A DNA stretch of 64,000 bases, taken from the NCBI GenBank assembly GCA_028285035.1, contig JANQQF010000123.1:1-64000 (forward strand), given 5' to 3'. The DNA comes from Phycisphaerae bacterium (GTDB lineage Bacteria; Chloroflexota; Anaerolineae; 4572-78; J111). Below, piece by piece: positions 42,657 to 51,892 of the stretch (the first letter of the stretch is position 1; the number at the start of each line of letters is the position of its first letter). A model generated the notes under the pieces. That model was not told the origin of the DNA. It saw only the letters and a list, made by a program, of their open reading frames with translations, and ran no database searches. Position numbers and translations under genes: made by a program.

Positions 42657-43163
42657 TTAAGATATAGCGATGATGTCACTCATATCAAGAACAGTTTCTT
42701 CAGACACGTCTTCGCCTGTTTCAATATGATGGCGAATACCAGCCACAAAGTTTTCCCAATTTTTGGTATTCGCACGTTTAACCATCACGGCGTTCATCAT
42801 TTTGCCGACAACACCCATACCAACCTCATAATTTATGACGGCAGACATCCGGGTATTTTCACCCTCATCAGCGAGGGTGAACGCAGCGCTCACACTCGCC
42901 ATCCCAGGCATATTGTCCCAACTGTCAAAGTTTATCTCTAAACGTTTGCCTTCATCCCAACCGACAATACGCTCATCAACAGACGCCCCCATCATCGTAA
43001 AATCGCAATGACGGGTTGTATCTATACCAGATGTTTTCTCTGAGGTTAGATACGATTTAGCAATCGTGGGACCCATCCGATATACATTGCCAAAATCGGA
43101 TATTTTGTCCCACACCTGTTGCCTTGGTGCTTTTATAATCACTTCTCGAATAATGTTTGTCAT
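42657..43163 (-). CDS. SRPBCC-family protein
   Basis: A 168-residue polyketide-cyclase/START-type domain: REVIIKAPRQQVWDKISDFGNVYRMGPTI at the start, then a central CDFTMMGASVDERIVGWDEGKRLEI, and C-terminal helix from VVGKMMNAVMVKRANTKNWENFVAGIRHHIE. Such proteins bind hydrophobic ligands in a helix-grip pocket; the ligand is unknown. It lies between the SDR and quinone oxidoreductase genes. Confidence 0.82.
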   Translation of the reverse strand: MTNIIREVIIKAPRQQVWDKISDFGNVYRMGPTIAKSYLTSEKTSGIDTTRHCDFTMMGASVDERIVGWDEGKRLEINFDSWDNMPGMASVSAAFTLADEGENTRMSAVINYEVGMGVVGKMMNAVMVKRANTKNWENFVAGIRHHIETGEDVSEETVLDMSDIIAIS

Positions 43164-43196
43164 TTTATTTTCTCTTTATAAGCCAACTGCATCACG

Positions 43197-44117
43197 TCAG
43201 CTAATAAATCTATGAATGGCTTCATTCGCGTTATCTTGAAACAACTTATTGTTCAAGTCAGCAAAAATCATGCCCTGATCAACCAGCGGTCCCGTCAAAG
43301 TTGGCGCTTTGCTGGCATAAAACACACCGCTCTTGTAAGATTCGTTATTGAGGACATCTACGTATCGTTTGGCTCCCTGTTCCACTTTATGCATTAAGCC
43401 AAAGAGGGGTAACAAGACCGGGCCAACACGGGTAAAAATGAACTTCATGAGCGGCGCAAGATCTTCCCCGCCATTTGTCCCGCTGGTGGAGCCGGGGCTC
43501 ACGGTGACAAGCCGGACGTCTGGGTACTGGCGAGCCAGTGACGACATCCACAAGGCAGCTACATATTTTACCGGGCCATATGGAACCAGAGGGTCATTTG
43601 TTTTCGGAAAGAATGAGCCATCCATAATAGATACAAATTCATCCACCGATGATGTTTCCAACTTAGGGCGTTTAACACCCATTTTTGGCACACCACGTGC
43701 CGCTTCTGATCCAGCATACAAGGCCACTTGAGTCAGCTTTTTAGCTTTCAAAAGTTCCTCTGCCAAAACCACGTGTCCCAGCACATTGACCGCAAATTGT
43801 CGGGTCACGCCATCCTCAGTCTTATCAGAGAAGTTTTTTCCACCTGTCCCCCCAGCATTCATCACCAAGGCATCAATCGGTTCGTTCAATGCCTCAACAG
43901 CGGCTCTAACGGAACTCAACTTCGAAACATCGATCAGGGCAATTTCAAAAATTGATTTTCCTGTGGCCTGCTCCAGCTCACGTTGGGCCGTCTTCGCTTT
44001 GGCTTCGTTTCGCGCCCCCAAATAAATCTTCTCGATGCCATCCTGTAAGGCCAGTTGTCTAGCGGCCTCTTTACCTAATCCTGCATTTGCACCCGTGATC
44101 AATACACTTTTAATCAT
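43197..44117 (-). CDS. Short-chain dehydrogenase/reductase
   Basis: A 306-residue SDR. The cofactor motif is TGANAGLGKEAARQLA (residues 8-23), then NAG in ALVMNAGGTGG. The expected Tyr-x3-Lys pair appears as YGPVKYVAAL (Tyr about residue 199), with Ser upstream. It resembles protochlorophyllide reductase-like/retinol dehydrogenase-type SDRs. It is upstream of the SRPBCC gene by 33 bases, so the two are probably cotranscribed. Confidence 0.85.
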   Translation of the reverse strand: MIKSVLITGANAGLGKEAARQLALQDGIEKIYLGARNEAKAKTAQRELEQATGKSIFEIALIDVSKLSSVRAAVEALNEPIDALVMNAGGTGGKNFSDKTEDGVTRQFAVNVLGHVVLAEELLKAKKLTQVALYAGSEAARGVPKMGVKRPKLETSSVDEFVSIMDGSFFPKTNDPLVPYGPVKYVAALWMSSLARQYPDVRLVTVSPGSTSGTNGGEDLAPLMKFIFTRVGPVLLPLFGLMHKVEQGAKRYVDVLNNESYKSGVFYASKAPTLTGPLVDQGMIFADLNNKLFQDNANEAIHRFIS

Positions 44118-44185
44118 GATTTTTTACCTCTTTCGTTTTTGTTTTCTGTTAATTTTTTATTTTTCGATTTTACATATTTCATCCG

Positions 44186-44214
44186 GCTGGTACGACGCTC
44201 TGCGTCACACCAGC
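44186..44214. repeat. Nested hairpin GCTGGT-GACGC/GCGTC-ACCAGC
   Basis: GCTGGT (44186-44191) pairs with ACCAGC (44209-44214) and GACGC (44194-44198) with GCGTC (44202-44206). The GACGCTCTGCGTCAC core is also found at 22507-22519. It could serve as terminator for DUF4345 mRNA, but it lacks a T-run. Confidence 0.6.
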
Positions 44215-44243
44215 AATTTTACGAAACTACATAACTGATATTT

Positions 44244-44651
44244 TTAATGATACGCTTGTTTGTTTTCGCGATAATTCAACAGCACGAACACACCAGCCAA
44301 GCCAATAATGAGTTCAATCACCGTGACCACGACAAATTCTTGAGCTGGCAATCCATCAACAGCCATACTCAAAATTCGACCGACCGCATAAGAAAGGAAC
44401 ACCAATGTAGAAATCACAGTAGATGTGAAGGTGAGATTACTCACGAAGACACCTAAGAGGATGATGAGACCGCTGGCCAACAAGGCCCCACCCGGTGCTC
44501 TGACTTCGCTTAACAAGTTGACTTGGCCGCCGAGGTCGATCCCGCTTGTACCTAAGAAAGCTACGGGTGTAAACAGGGTTGCCGCACCAATTCCTACCAA
44601 AATCAGACCAGAAATAAATAAGATTGTTTTGACTACTTTTGAGTTTTTCAT
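44244..44651 (-). CDS. DUF4345-like membrane protein
   Basis: A 135-residue protein with four hydrophobic segments; the motif NLLSEVRAPGGALLASGLIILLG resembles the DUF4345 signature (SE-x-R-x2-GG). Function unknown. GGAGAATAAA precedes ATG, and three TAACTGCCCTA-type words lie upstream (44688, 44752 and, at a distance, 41559). Confidence 0.72.
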   Translation of the reverse strand: MKNSKVVKTILFISGLILVGIGAATLFTPVAFLGTSGIDLGGQVNLLSEVRAPGGALLASGLIILLGVFVSNLTFTSTVISTLVFLSYAVGRILSMAVDGLPAQEFVVVTVIELIIGLAGVFVLLNYRENKQAYH

Positions 44652-44687
44652 TTTATTCTCCTTGCATTGTTTAAGTGGGCTGATGAT

Positions 44688-44766
44688 TAACTGCCCTAGA
44701 TCAAATGTAATTACTGACAGTTTAGGTCATATTGGGTCTGGCAACATCGGGTAACTGCCCTATTTT
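44688..44766 (-). promoter_or_regulatory. Control region with repeated TAACTGCCCTA and the shared 49-bp element
   Basis: TAACTGCCCTAG lies at 44688-44699 and TAACTGCCCTAT at 44752-44763, the second inside the 49-bp element 44718-44766. The region is 37-115 bases upstream of the DUF4345 start. The rest of the 352-base gap to the next plus-strand gene shows only a short imperfect hairpin near 44850 (TCCTGT/ACAGGA). Confidence 0.6.
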
Positions 44767-45003
44767 TAAATTTGTTTGCAAGGAGAGGTAGATGGTATAC
44801 CGGAGGAAGTGGATTTCCATCTTTGAGAGAGGTTCTTCCAACTGCGTTTAAGGTCCTGTACCAAAGGACAGGAACAGGGTTGTTCTTTTAACTGGGGTTA
44901 AATCAAGCCCTTTAGCAGATACAATTGATCAGTTTTATTGATAACATCAAAGCAACTTATCTAAAACAGGTATCTATAAAAAGATAAACAGGAGTAATTA
45001 ACA

Positions 45004-45258
45004 ATGCGGGTTTCGAGAAAATACACCCCAATTATATTCGGTCTGATTATGAGTGTTCTAATGTCCTTGGTGATGTCTTTTGCGATGATCGCCATTAATG
45101 TCGGGTTTGTCTCCAACTTCTTTATCATTTGGCTGAACTCATTCATCACCGGTTTCATTGTGGCTACACCAGTGGCGTTTTTAGCGGTGCCAATTGCAAA
45201 TAAAATCGTAGAATGGATCACTCAAGAGCCTCCCCTACAAGTAGATAGTTCCGTCTAA
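45004..45258 (+). CDS. DUF2798-like small membrane protein
   Basis: An 84-residue protein with two transmembrane helices: IIFGLIMSVLMSLVMSFAMI and FIIWLNSFITGFIVATPVAFLAVP, the DUF2798 pattern. Function unknown. AGGAGTAATTAACA precedes the ATG. Divergent from the DUF4345 gene. Confidence 0.8.
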   Translation: MRVSRKYTPIIFGLIMSVLMSLVMSFAMIAINVGFVSNFFIIWLNSFITGFIVATPVAFLAVPIANKIVEWITQEPPLQVDSSV

Positions 45259-45350
45259 TTGGTGTAGACACGGTCGAACGAATGCCAGTATCCGCATTTC
45301 ATCTGGCAGGGTATAAAGAAAAGCATATCTGAGGAGAGTGGCTAGGTTGC

Positions 45351-46928
45351 CTACTCCAGCGGACTGAGGAGATTGTGCTGCATCGCGAACAGTGTCGCGC
45401 CCGCTCGGGTGGAGACATCAATTTTGTTGTAGATGTGCTGAACATGATGACCGACTGTCTTTTTGGAAATGACAAGCTGCTCACCAATCTCGGGGTTGGA
45501 CAACCCCCGAGCCATCAGACGCAGTACTTCGATTTCGCGCTTGCTTAGGCCACCAGGGACGGCGTGGCGGGGAGACTGAACTTGATGGCCCGCCGCACTC
45601 AACACGGCATCGACAACGGCTGCATCAAATCGACCGGTCTTTGCTCCCTGGCGGAGTTTGTCAGCAGCCTCATCTGACGAGAGTGCAGAACGATGGGGAC
45701 GTGGCTCGGTCATCGCGTGATAGACATCGGCGACAGCCAAAATCCGGGCAGGGAGAGACAACATGTTCCCGGACAAACGACGGTGATAGCCCGAGCCATC
45801 AAGCCGCTCTTGATGCAAAATCGCTAGCTCGACCAAGGGAGTCAATGTCTTGGCTCGCACCAAAATTCGTTCGGTGAGATAAGGGTGTAAACGCACGCGT
45901 TCCCATTCACTCTCGGTGAGTGGCCCCTGTTTGTTCCAAATACCTGCCGAGACGCCCACCCGACCTAGATCGTGGATCAATCCGGCCCGTCGAAGGTTTG
46001 TTGCATCCGTTTCTGGCAACCCATACTGGTGCGCTGTTGCCTCAGCTAGAGCGGACACACCACGCGAATGACCGCCAAAATAAGGTGATTTCAGGTCGGT
46101 GAAATCAGCGATGGTGAGTAACGCCTCTTCAAACTGTGTCTCAGAAAGCTGAATAATCGACTCAGGTTCAGCTGCCAAAATCGCGTCCCACGTTGACTCG
46201 ACCTCTAATTGAGCAAATAGGTCGGATGCGGATGTTAAGAAAACCTCGGCGATAGCTGGGTCATAAAGCCGCCCGGTGCGTTCCTGGACAACCTTGATGG
46301 CTATTTCGGCATCGGCTTGCAGTTGCAGCGTCGCCGCATCGTGAGCCAGATGAATAACCCGTACGGGGAGGGCAATGGCTTCATCCTTAAGTTGATTTGG
46401 CTGGCCCTGACCATCCCACCGTTCAAAAATTTGGCCTAGCACGTGCAGCATCTCTGGCCCAAAACTCAACCGACTGGCTAGGTTGCCAGCGACTTCGCAT
46501 TGGATCCGGCTCAGCTCATCCTTCGCTCCAGGCCCAGCCGCAAGGGCTCGACCAAGATAGCGTGCCCGAGCCAGTAATGGTTGGCCTTGCCCTGCCATAC
46601 TCACGATCGCGGGAAACGCCTCAAGCGGATTTTTTGTGTCAAGGGTTAGCACCCGGCCCATACTCAACTCATCGCCGAATAGTTCAGCTTGCCAAGTCGC
46701 CGCAGAGGTACAGCCGATGTGCTGTAATAAAGAAAGATAGTAGACTTGACGGCGTTCTTCGTTGCCCAAGCCAAGCAATCGACTCAGGTGAGTGCCGAGC
46801 AAACAGGTGCGCATCACCCATTCCAACGGCTGGCCCATCCCCAAATCAATCGCTAACGAGAATGAGGCCATCAGTTCGGCTAGGCGGAGATATTGATGAT
46901 TTGATGGTTTGTCGGCAACATTTGTCAT
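45351..46928 (-). CDS. HD-GYP-type phosphohydrolase with C-terminal LuxR DNA-binding domain
   Basis: A 525-residue protein. Residues about 15-210 are a degenerate HD-type domain (LLQHIGCTS, RWDGQGQP). Residues about 285-430 are an HD-GYP-like domain: GHSRGVSALAEATAHQYG, RAGLIHDLGRVGVS with the HD pair, and HQERLDGSGYHRRLSG, close to HHExxDGxGYP. Residues about 455-520 are a LuxR helix-turn-helix: GLSKREIEVLRLMARGLSNPEIGEQLVISKKTVGHHVQHIYNKI. This links cyclic-di-GMP-type hydrolysis, or a related metal-bound ligand, directly to transcription. Start ATG at 46928 has a weak ribosome site. It stands alone. Confidence 0.85.
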   Translation of the reverse strand: MTNVADKPSNHQYLRLAELMASFSLAIDLGMGQPLEWVMRTCLLGTHLSRLLGLGNEERRQVYYLSLLQHIGCTSAATWQAELFGDELSMGRVLTLDTKNPLEAFPAIVSMAGQGQPLLARARYLGRALAAGPGAKDELSRIQCEVAGNLASRLSFGPEMLHVLGQIFERWDGQGQPNQLKDEAIALPVRVIHLAHDAATLQLQADAEIAIKVVQERTGRLYDPAIAEVFLTSASDLFAQLEVESTWDAILAAEPESIIQLSETQFEEALLTIADFTDLKSPYFGGHSRGVSALAEATAHQYGLPETDATNLRRAGLIHDLGRVGVSAGIWNKQGPLTESEWERVRLHPYLTERILVRAKTLTPLVELAILHQERLDGSGYHRRLSGNMLSLPARILAVADVYHAMTEPRPHRSALSSDEAADKLRQGAKTGRFDAAVVDAVLSAAGHQVQSPRHAVPGGLSKREIEVLRLMARGLSNPEIGEQLVISKKTVGHHVQHIYNKIDVSTRAGATLFAMQHNLLSPLE

Positions 46929-47037
46929 AATACGCTACTCAATCTTCAAGTTTGGGGCAGGTCATCTGTATTATGCCTCTTAGCATATACGTGGGCAAAA
47001 ACAGGGACAGAGGAATAGACAAAATATTCCTCAAGAA

Positions 47038-47077
47038 TCAAACAACCCACGACTTGGGCCTATCGTGGGTTGTTTGA
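47038..47077. terminator. Perfect 15-bp hairpin TCAAACAACCCACGA
   Basis: TCAAACAACCCACGA (47038-47052) pairs with TCGTGGGTTGTTTGA (47063-47077) across a ten-base loop. It is placed after the minus-strand small gene at 47126 and before the HD-GYP gene. T-runs are short, so it may be a terminator of weak type. Confidence 0.6.
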
Positions 47078-47125
47078 GAAGAATGTATAGTATGTCTGCG
47101 GGGCATTGCCCGTGAAACATTGATG

Positions 47126-47326
47126 TTAGGCAGTCTCACTTACAAGGTGAGGCTGACATTGGGATGAGTCATCTTTGGTACGTTTTTCAAAGAATGGCCA
47201 ACCAATCGGCCAGCGAACTAACTTTGGCGTTACTTCAACTGTCTTGATTAAACGTGCTTTTTCCACCTGGTGCAACTGTGATTGTCGTTGCTCTCGAATA
47301 ATTGTTACATCTCGTTCTGTAAACAT
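47126..47326 (-). CDS. Small hypothetical protein, 66 aa
   Basis: ATG at 47326 follows AAGGAGGGCCAA, a strong ribosome site; this supports translation. The protein is hydrophilic and basic: MFTERDVTIIREQRQSQLHQ begins it, and RWPIGWPFFEKRTKDD follows. No family recognised. It lies alone between the HD-GYP gene and the SARP fusion. About 450 bases between it and the next gene hold no other gene, only the repeat at 47683. Confidence 0.55.
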   Translation of the reverse strand: MFTERDVTIIREQRQSQLHQVEKARLIKTVEVTPKLVRWPIGWPFFEKRTKDDSSQCQPHLVSETA

Positions 47327-47682
47327 TTGGCCCTCCTTGGGAATAATAAGGGGCGATGGGTAAATTGTGAGCCTATTGAAGGTGTCTTCGCTCATCATTT
47401 ACCAGTACACCTAAATTGATAAAAATATTCAAGACCACTTTACCAAAGAACGACTGATAAGACCTGAGCGAAACCTGAGAAAGTACTGATCGTTTACGAT
47501 GATGGTGTGATCTATTAGCCTCATTCTACCAAACAGGTGTCCCCCAACAGCCCCACAAATCGTCCCATAAACCGTCTCAAAAAATCCATTGCCATTTTAG
47601 TGAGATTGAGTAGAATGTCTGTATAGTATGATTTGCTGACAAATACATTGGTAATTGACCTAGAAAAAGCAACTAAAACATA

Positions 47683-47753
47683 AGTTGCAAGGTAGCACGT
47701 CGCAGGGTAGGGATAAGATCACTATTTTTTTGTGACTTTGCGACTTTGCTACA
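47683..47753. repeat. Inverted repeat AGTTGCAAGGTAGCACG type
   Basis: AGTTGCAAGGTAGCACGTCGCAGGG (47683-47707) is loosely mirrored by TGTGACTTTGCGACTTTGCTACA (47731-47753). Related to 27531-27603. It overlaps the upstream end of the SARP frame, which argues for a later start there. Confidence 0.55.
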
Positions 47754-47776
47754 TCGAAAGAAAGGCAACAGCCACA

Positions 47777-50700
47777 TTGTCCCAACTCTCTCTTTTCCTG
47801 CTGGGTATGCCTCGCCTTACGCAAGATGGGCAACCTATCGAAATCAATCGGCGTAAAGTGATGGCCCTCTTGATTTATCTCGCCCTGACAGACGCACCAC
47901 ACAGCCGAGACACTTTGGCCACCTTACTCTGGCCTGAGTTCGACCAGTCTCGGGCACGTGGCGCGTTACGTCGAACGCTGTCTGTTCTCAATACAACGCT
48001 GGGCGAAGGCTGGCTAGAGACGACACGAGAGAGTGTGGGGCTCAATAAATCTGAGCAATTCTGGATTGATGTGACTCAATTTTGCCGACAAGCGGTCAGG
48101 GCTACTGAGAGCAAATCGCTCACTCTTGAGCAACTCAATCAATTTCAACAGACCGTTGATTTATATCAAGATGACTTTTTAGCAGGGTTTAGTTTGCGGG
48201 ACAGCCCTGACTTTGATGAATGGCAATTTTTTCAAGCCGATGAGCTACGCAGTCATTTCATCAAGCTCGTCCAACAGTTGGCTGAAGGCTATAAGGCCGT
48301 GGGAGAGGATAAACTTGCCTTAGACAATGCTCGTCGTTGGTTAGAGCGAGACTCGCTCAATGAAGCAGCACATCGGGAGGTGATGCTGTTGTATGCCAAA
48401 ACTCAACAGCATACCGCAGCTATTCGACAGTATCGAGAATGTGTCCGCCTCTTGCAAAGCGAGTTGGGGCTTGATCCCTCTCCCGAAACAGAGCAATTGT
48501 ACCAACAAATTCGAACGCGAAGCCTGAGGGATAACCACCAATCTGATCATATCGATGAGCCAAGACATACGAATGGTTCATCAAATAAAAATGGCGTCCA
48601 TAAAAAAAATGGCAATGGGCTAAATCAGCCTGCCTTTTTAACCCAGACCCCGCGTCATCCCACCCCACCAACCCCCTTTGTCGCCCGTGAAGCAGAGTTG
48701 GCTCGTCTCAATGACTTTCTCTCAACAACCATCAATGGACAAGGCCAGATTGTCTTTATCACTGGAGAAGCTGGCAGTGGTAAAACAGCCCTCATTCAGG
48801 CATTTGCCCAACAGGCGCAACAACGATATGACAATTTAGTCGTTGGTATCGGCAATTGTAATGCCCACACGGGACCGGGTGATCCTTACCTGCCCTTCCG
48901 CGATATTTTGGGTCTGCTGACCGGAGATGTCGAAACAAAATGGGCTGAGGGGTTGATTACTCAAGAGAATGCGCGTCGTTTATGGTTAGCCCGTCAAGAT
49001 GTCCTTAAAACAATAACCGAATTGGGACCAGATCTCGTTTCTCGATTTTTACCACATACCGCCTCAGTGGCCATCGCGGGGCGTAAACCTGCGTCCTACC
49101 TCACAGTTGCCTATCAACAGCAGGCGTTGTACCCGGCCCAAAATGATTTATTTGAGCAGTACACCTTGGTCTTACAAGCGCTCGCTCGAAAAACTCCTTT
49201 GTTGCTCTTGATAGATGACGCTCAATGGTTGGACACAGCATCAATCAATCTCCTGTTCCACCTCAGTCGGCACTTGACGGGGTGCCCGTTGCTCCTCATC
49301 GTGACCTACCGACCTGATGAGTTTGCCTTGCGACGTCCGATGATCGGCGGTTCGACAACAGGGTCAATCGAACGGCATCCTTTGGAAGCGGTTGTCAATG
49401 AGGTCCGTCGGGTCCACGGTGACATCCATATCGACTTAAAGCAAAGCCAGAGTCAAGCCTTTGTTGAAGCCTTACTCAACAGTAATCCCAATCAACTTGA
49501 CGCCAAGTTTAGAAACGCGCTATATCAACAAACCCAGGGGCATCCCCTCTTCACGGTCGAGCTGTTACGTGATATGCAGGAACGGGGTGATATTGTTCGC
49601 AACCCACAGGGCCAATGGGTCAGTGGGACAACCTTGGATTGGCATACCCTCCCCGCTCGGGTTGAGGCGGTGATTGCCGAGCGATTTGGCCGACTTGATC
49701 CTGAACTTCGGGATTTATTGACCGTCGCCAGCGTGGAGGGAGAGCAATTTACGGCGCAGGTATTGGCGAAGGTACAAGGCCGGGATGAGCGGGATGTCTT
49801 ACGCACGCTCTCGCAAATTCTTGATCGTCAACATCATCTAATTCAGGATCAGGGAGAAATCGAAATTGATGAACATTTTCTATCCCGTTATCGATTTAGT
49901 CATACCCTGTTCCAACATTATTTGTATCAAACCCTTAGCCCAGGGGAACAACGCTTATTACACGGTGATATAGCCTACCAATTGGAACAGATTTATCAGG
50001 CTGATCTGGAAACGATTTTGGTGCAACTGGCCCATCATTATCTTAAAGCGGGGCAAACTGACAAAGCCGTGCCCTATTTGCTGCAAGCGGGTGATAAAGC
50101 CAGATATTTACACGCCCATCGACAGGCCATTGATTTTTATAGTCAAGCCTTAAGCTATCTTAAAGCTGAACAAGCCTTCAAACCAGCGGCCCACACGCTA
50201 ATGAAGTTGGGGCTCACCCATCATCTCGCTTTTGATTTCCCCGCCGCTTACCAAGCCTATGATGAGGGCTTCTTGTTTTGGCAACAAGCTGAAGCGAGCC
50301 ATACCACATCACCGCCTCCGGCTCCTCACCCCCTCCGGCTTAGTGAGTGGAATCCCATTACACTGGACTCAGCATATACAGATGATGACACCTCAGTCCG
50401 CTTTATCTCTCAGCTTTTTGTGGGATTAGTGGCCCTAACCGTTGATCTTGATATTGTCCCAGAAATTGCTAGTAGCTGGGAGGTACTGGATGATGGTCAC
50501 AAATATGTTTTCCGGCTACGGGAGGATATTTATTGGAGTGATGGCACCCAACTGACGGCCCACGATTTTATTTATGCCTGGAAACGAATCTTGCAGCCTG
50601 ATCGTGATCTGAACAAAGCCCGCTATTTATTTGATATTAAGGGGGCGAGAGCCTATTGTAATGGGGAGGTCGACGAGTTAGGGATTGATGCGTCTGATCC

Positions 50701-51805
50701 CTTCACTGTGATGATTGAGTTAGAAGGTCCAACCAGTTACTTCCCTCAACTCCTTAGTCAATGGCCTTATCTGCCCGCGCCTCGCCACGTTGTCGAACAG
50801 CACGGGGATGATTGGGCCACGCTCGAGCATATCGTGAGTTACGGTCCCTTCTTATTAACGGAATGGGTCCCCAATCACCACATTCAACTAGATCGAAATC
50901 CAGATTATCGCGGGCAGTTTAGTGGAAATGTTCAGACTATTGATTTGAAACTGAATATTGATGAAGAAATCACAGATAAAATGTATGAGGCAGATGAGCT
51001 TGATTTACTTTATCTCGGAAATTATTTGGAACGGGGTGATTACCTGCGGCAACGTTACGCCCCAGAATATTTTATGAGACCGCAACTCATGACCCGCTAC
51101 ATTGCCTTTAACACGAATGTACCGCCCTTTGATGATATCCGGGTGCGACAGGCACTTGCTTTATCCATCAATAAAGAGGCGATGGCTGGCGTAACCTTAC
51201 GTGGGTACTGTTTTCCAGCCGATGGTGGCTTTACCCCCCCAGGGATGCCGGGGCACGTACCTAGCATTGGGTTGCCATACGACCCCGACCACGCCCAACG
51301 CCTACTGGCCGAGGCAGGTTATCCGAATGGGCAAGGATTTCCCACACTCTCATCCATTGTAAAACCCGGCAAACGACCTGAGTGTGACTACATTAGCGAG
51401 AGTTGGGCACGTCATTTAGGGATATCTGTTGACTGGGAGGTTTTACCGTGGAAGGATTTACTTGAGCGTGTTAATGACAATCCGCCCCTCCTTTATATGA
51501 TGGGGTGGACCCCAGATTATCCTGACCCTGACAATATGCTCCGAGTGGCTACCCCGTTGAGCGACCGAATTGATTGGTATAATGAGCATTTTATCGAGTT
51601 AGTTGAGCAGGCTAGGCACAAAACCAGTCAAGCCGAACGGATGCAGTTGTATTACGAAGCCGAGAAAATCCTGATCAAAGAAGTGGCGGTCATCCCCCTC
51701 TACTATGGCCGGGGCCATTGTCTAATCAAACCTTGGGTCACAAAATTCCCCACCTCGCCCTTCAGTTGGCATTATTGGAAAGATGTGGTCATTGAGCCGC
51801 ATTAG
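47777..51805 (+). CDS. SARP-type regulator fused to AAA ATPase and oligopeptide-binding domain
   Basis: About 1342 residues, no signal peptide, so cytoplasmic. Residues 1-250: SARP module, with OmpR-type winged helix (LFLLGMPRLTQDGQPIEINRRKVMALL, then RGALRRTLSVL) and BTAD repeat domain (AHREVMLLYAKTQQ, GLDPSPETEQLYQQI). Residues about 300-650: STAND-like AAA ATPase with Walker A GEAGSGKT (near 330) and Walker B LLLLIDDAQW. About 735-840: TPR-like helices. About 855-1340: an SBP_bac_5 fold (SEWNPITLDSAYTDDD, WSDGTQLTAHDFIYAWKRILQPD), related to OppA. I infer that it senses a peptide-like ligand inside the cell. The frame opens at GTG 47732 inside a repeat; TTG 47777 is preferred because the domain starts there. 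Confidence 0.9.
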   Translation: MSQLSLFLLGMPRLTQDGQPIEINRRKVMALLIYLALTDAPHSRDTLATLLWPEFDQSRARGALRRTLSVLNTTLGEGWLETTRESVGLNKSEQFWIDVTQFCRQAVRATESKSLTLEQLNQFQQTVDLYQDDFLAGFSLRDSPDFDEWQFFQADELRSHFIKLVQQLAEGYKAVGEDKLALDNARRWLERDSLNEAAHREVMLLYAKTQQHTAAIRQYRECVRLLQSELGLDPSPETEQLYQQIRTRSLRDNHQSDHIDEPRHTNGSSNKNGVHKKNGNGLNQPAFLTQTPRHPTPPTPFVAREAELARLNDFLSTTINGQGQIVFITGEAGSGKTALIQAFAQQAQQRYDNLVVGIGNCNAHTGPGDPYLPFRDILGLLTGDVETKWAEGLITQENARRLWLARQDVLKTITELGPDLVSRFLPHTASVAIAGRKPASYLTVAYQQQALYPAQNDLFEQYTLVLQALARKTPLLLLIDDAQWLDTASINLLFHLSRHLTGCPLLLIVTYRPDEFALRRPMIGGSTTGSIERHPLEAVVNEVRRVHGDIHIDLKQSQSQAFVEALLNSNPNQLDAKFRNALYQQTQGHPLFTVELLRDMQERGDIVRNPQGQWVSGTTLDWHTLPARVEAVIAERFGRLDPELRDLLTVASVEGEQFTAQVLAKVQGRDERDVLRTLSQILDRQHHLIQDQGEIEIDEHFLSRYRFSHTLFQHYLYQTLSPGEQRLLHGDIAYQLEQIYQADLETILVQLAHHYLKAGQTDKAVPYLLQAGDKARYLHAHRQAIDFYSQALSYLKAEQAFKPAAHTLMKLGLTHHLAFDFPAAYQAYDEGFLFWQQAEASHTTSPPPAPHPLRLSEWNPITLDSAYTDDDTSVRFISQLFVGLVALTVDLDIVPEIASSWEVLDDGHKYVFRLREDIYWSDGTQLTAHDFIYAWKRILQPDRDLNKARYLFDIKGARAYCNGEVDELGIDASDPFTVMIELEGPTSYFPQLLSQWPYLPAPRHVVEQHGDDWATLEHIVSYGPFLLTEWVPNHHIQLDRNPDYRGQFSGNVQTIDLKLNIDEEITDKMYEADELDLLYLGNYLERGDYLRQRYAPEYFMRPQLMTRYIAFNTNVPPFDDIRVRQALALSINKEAMAGVTLRGYCFPADGGFTPPGMPGHVPSIGLPYDPDHAQRLLAEAGYPNGQGFPTLSSIVKPGKRPECDYISESWARHLGISVDWEVLPWKDLLERVNDNPPLLYMMGWTPDYPDPDNMLRVATPLSDRIDWYNEHFIELVEQARHKTSQAERMQLYYEAEKILIKEVAVIPLYYGRGHCLIKPWVTKFPTSPFSWHYWKDVVIEPH

Positions 51806-51892
51806 TGCCTAACTGATCATTTTCTTGCACAATTAGGAAGAAGTTGAGAAAAATAGTGCATTCCTATTTGGTGCTGGCTCGACCAGGTTAGG

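Noticed and set aside
47038..47077. tRNA or other structured RNA gene at the strong hairpin
   Set aside because: A single stem only; no cloverleaf, T-loop or conserved RNA motif seen there or anywhere else in the window.
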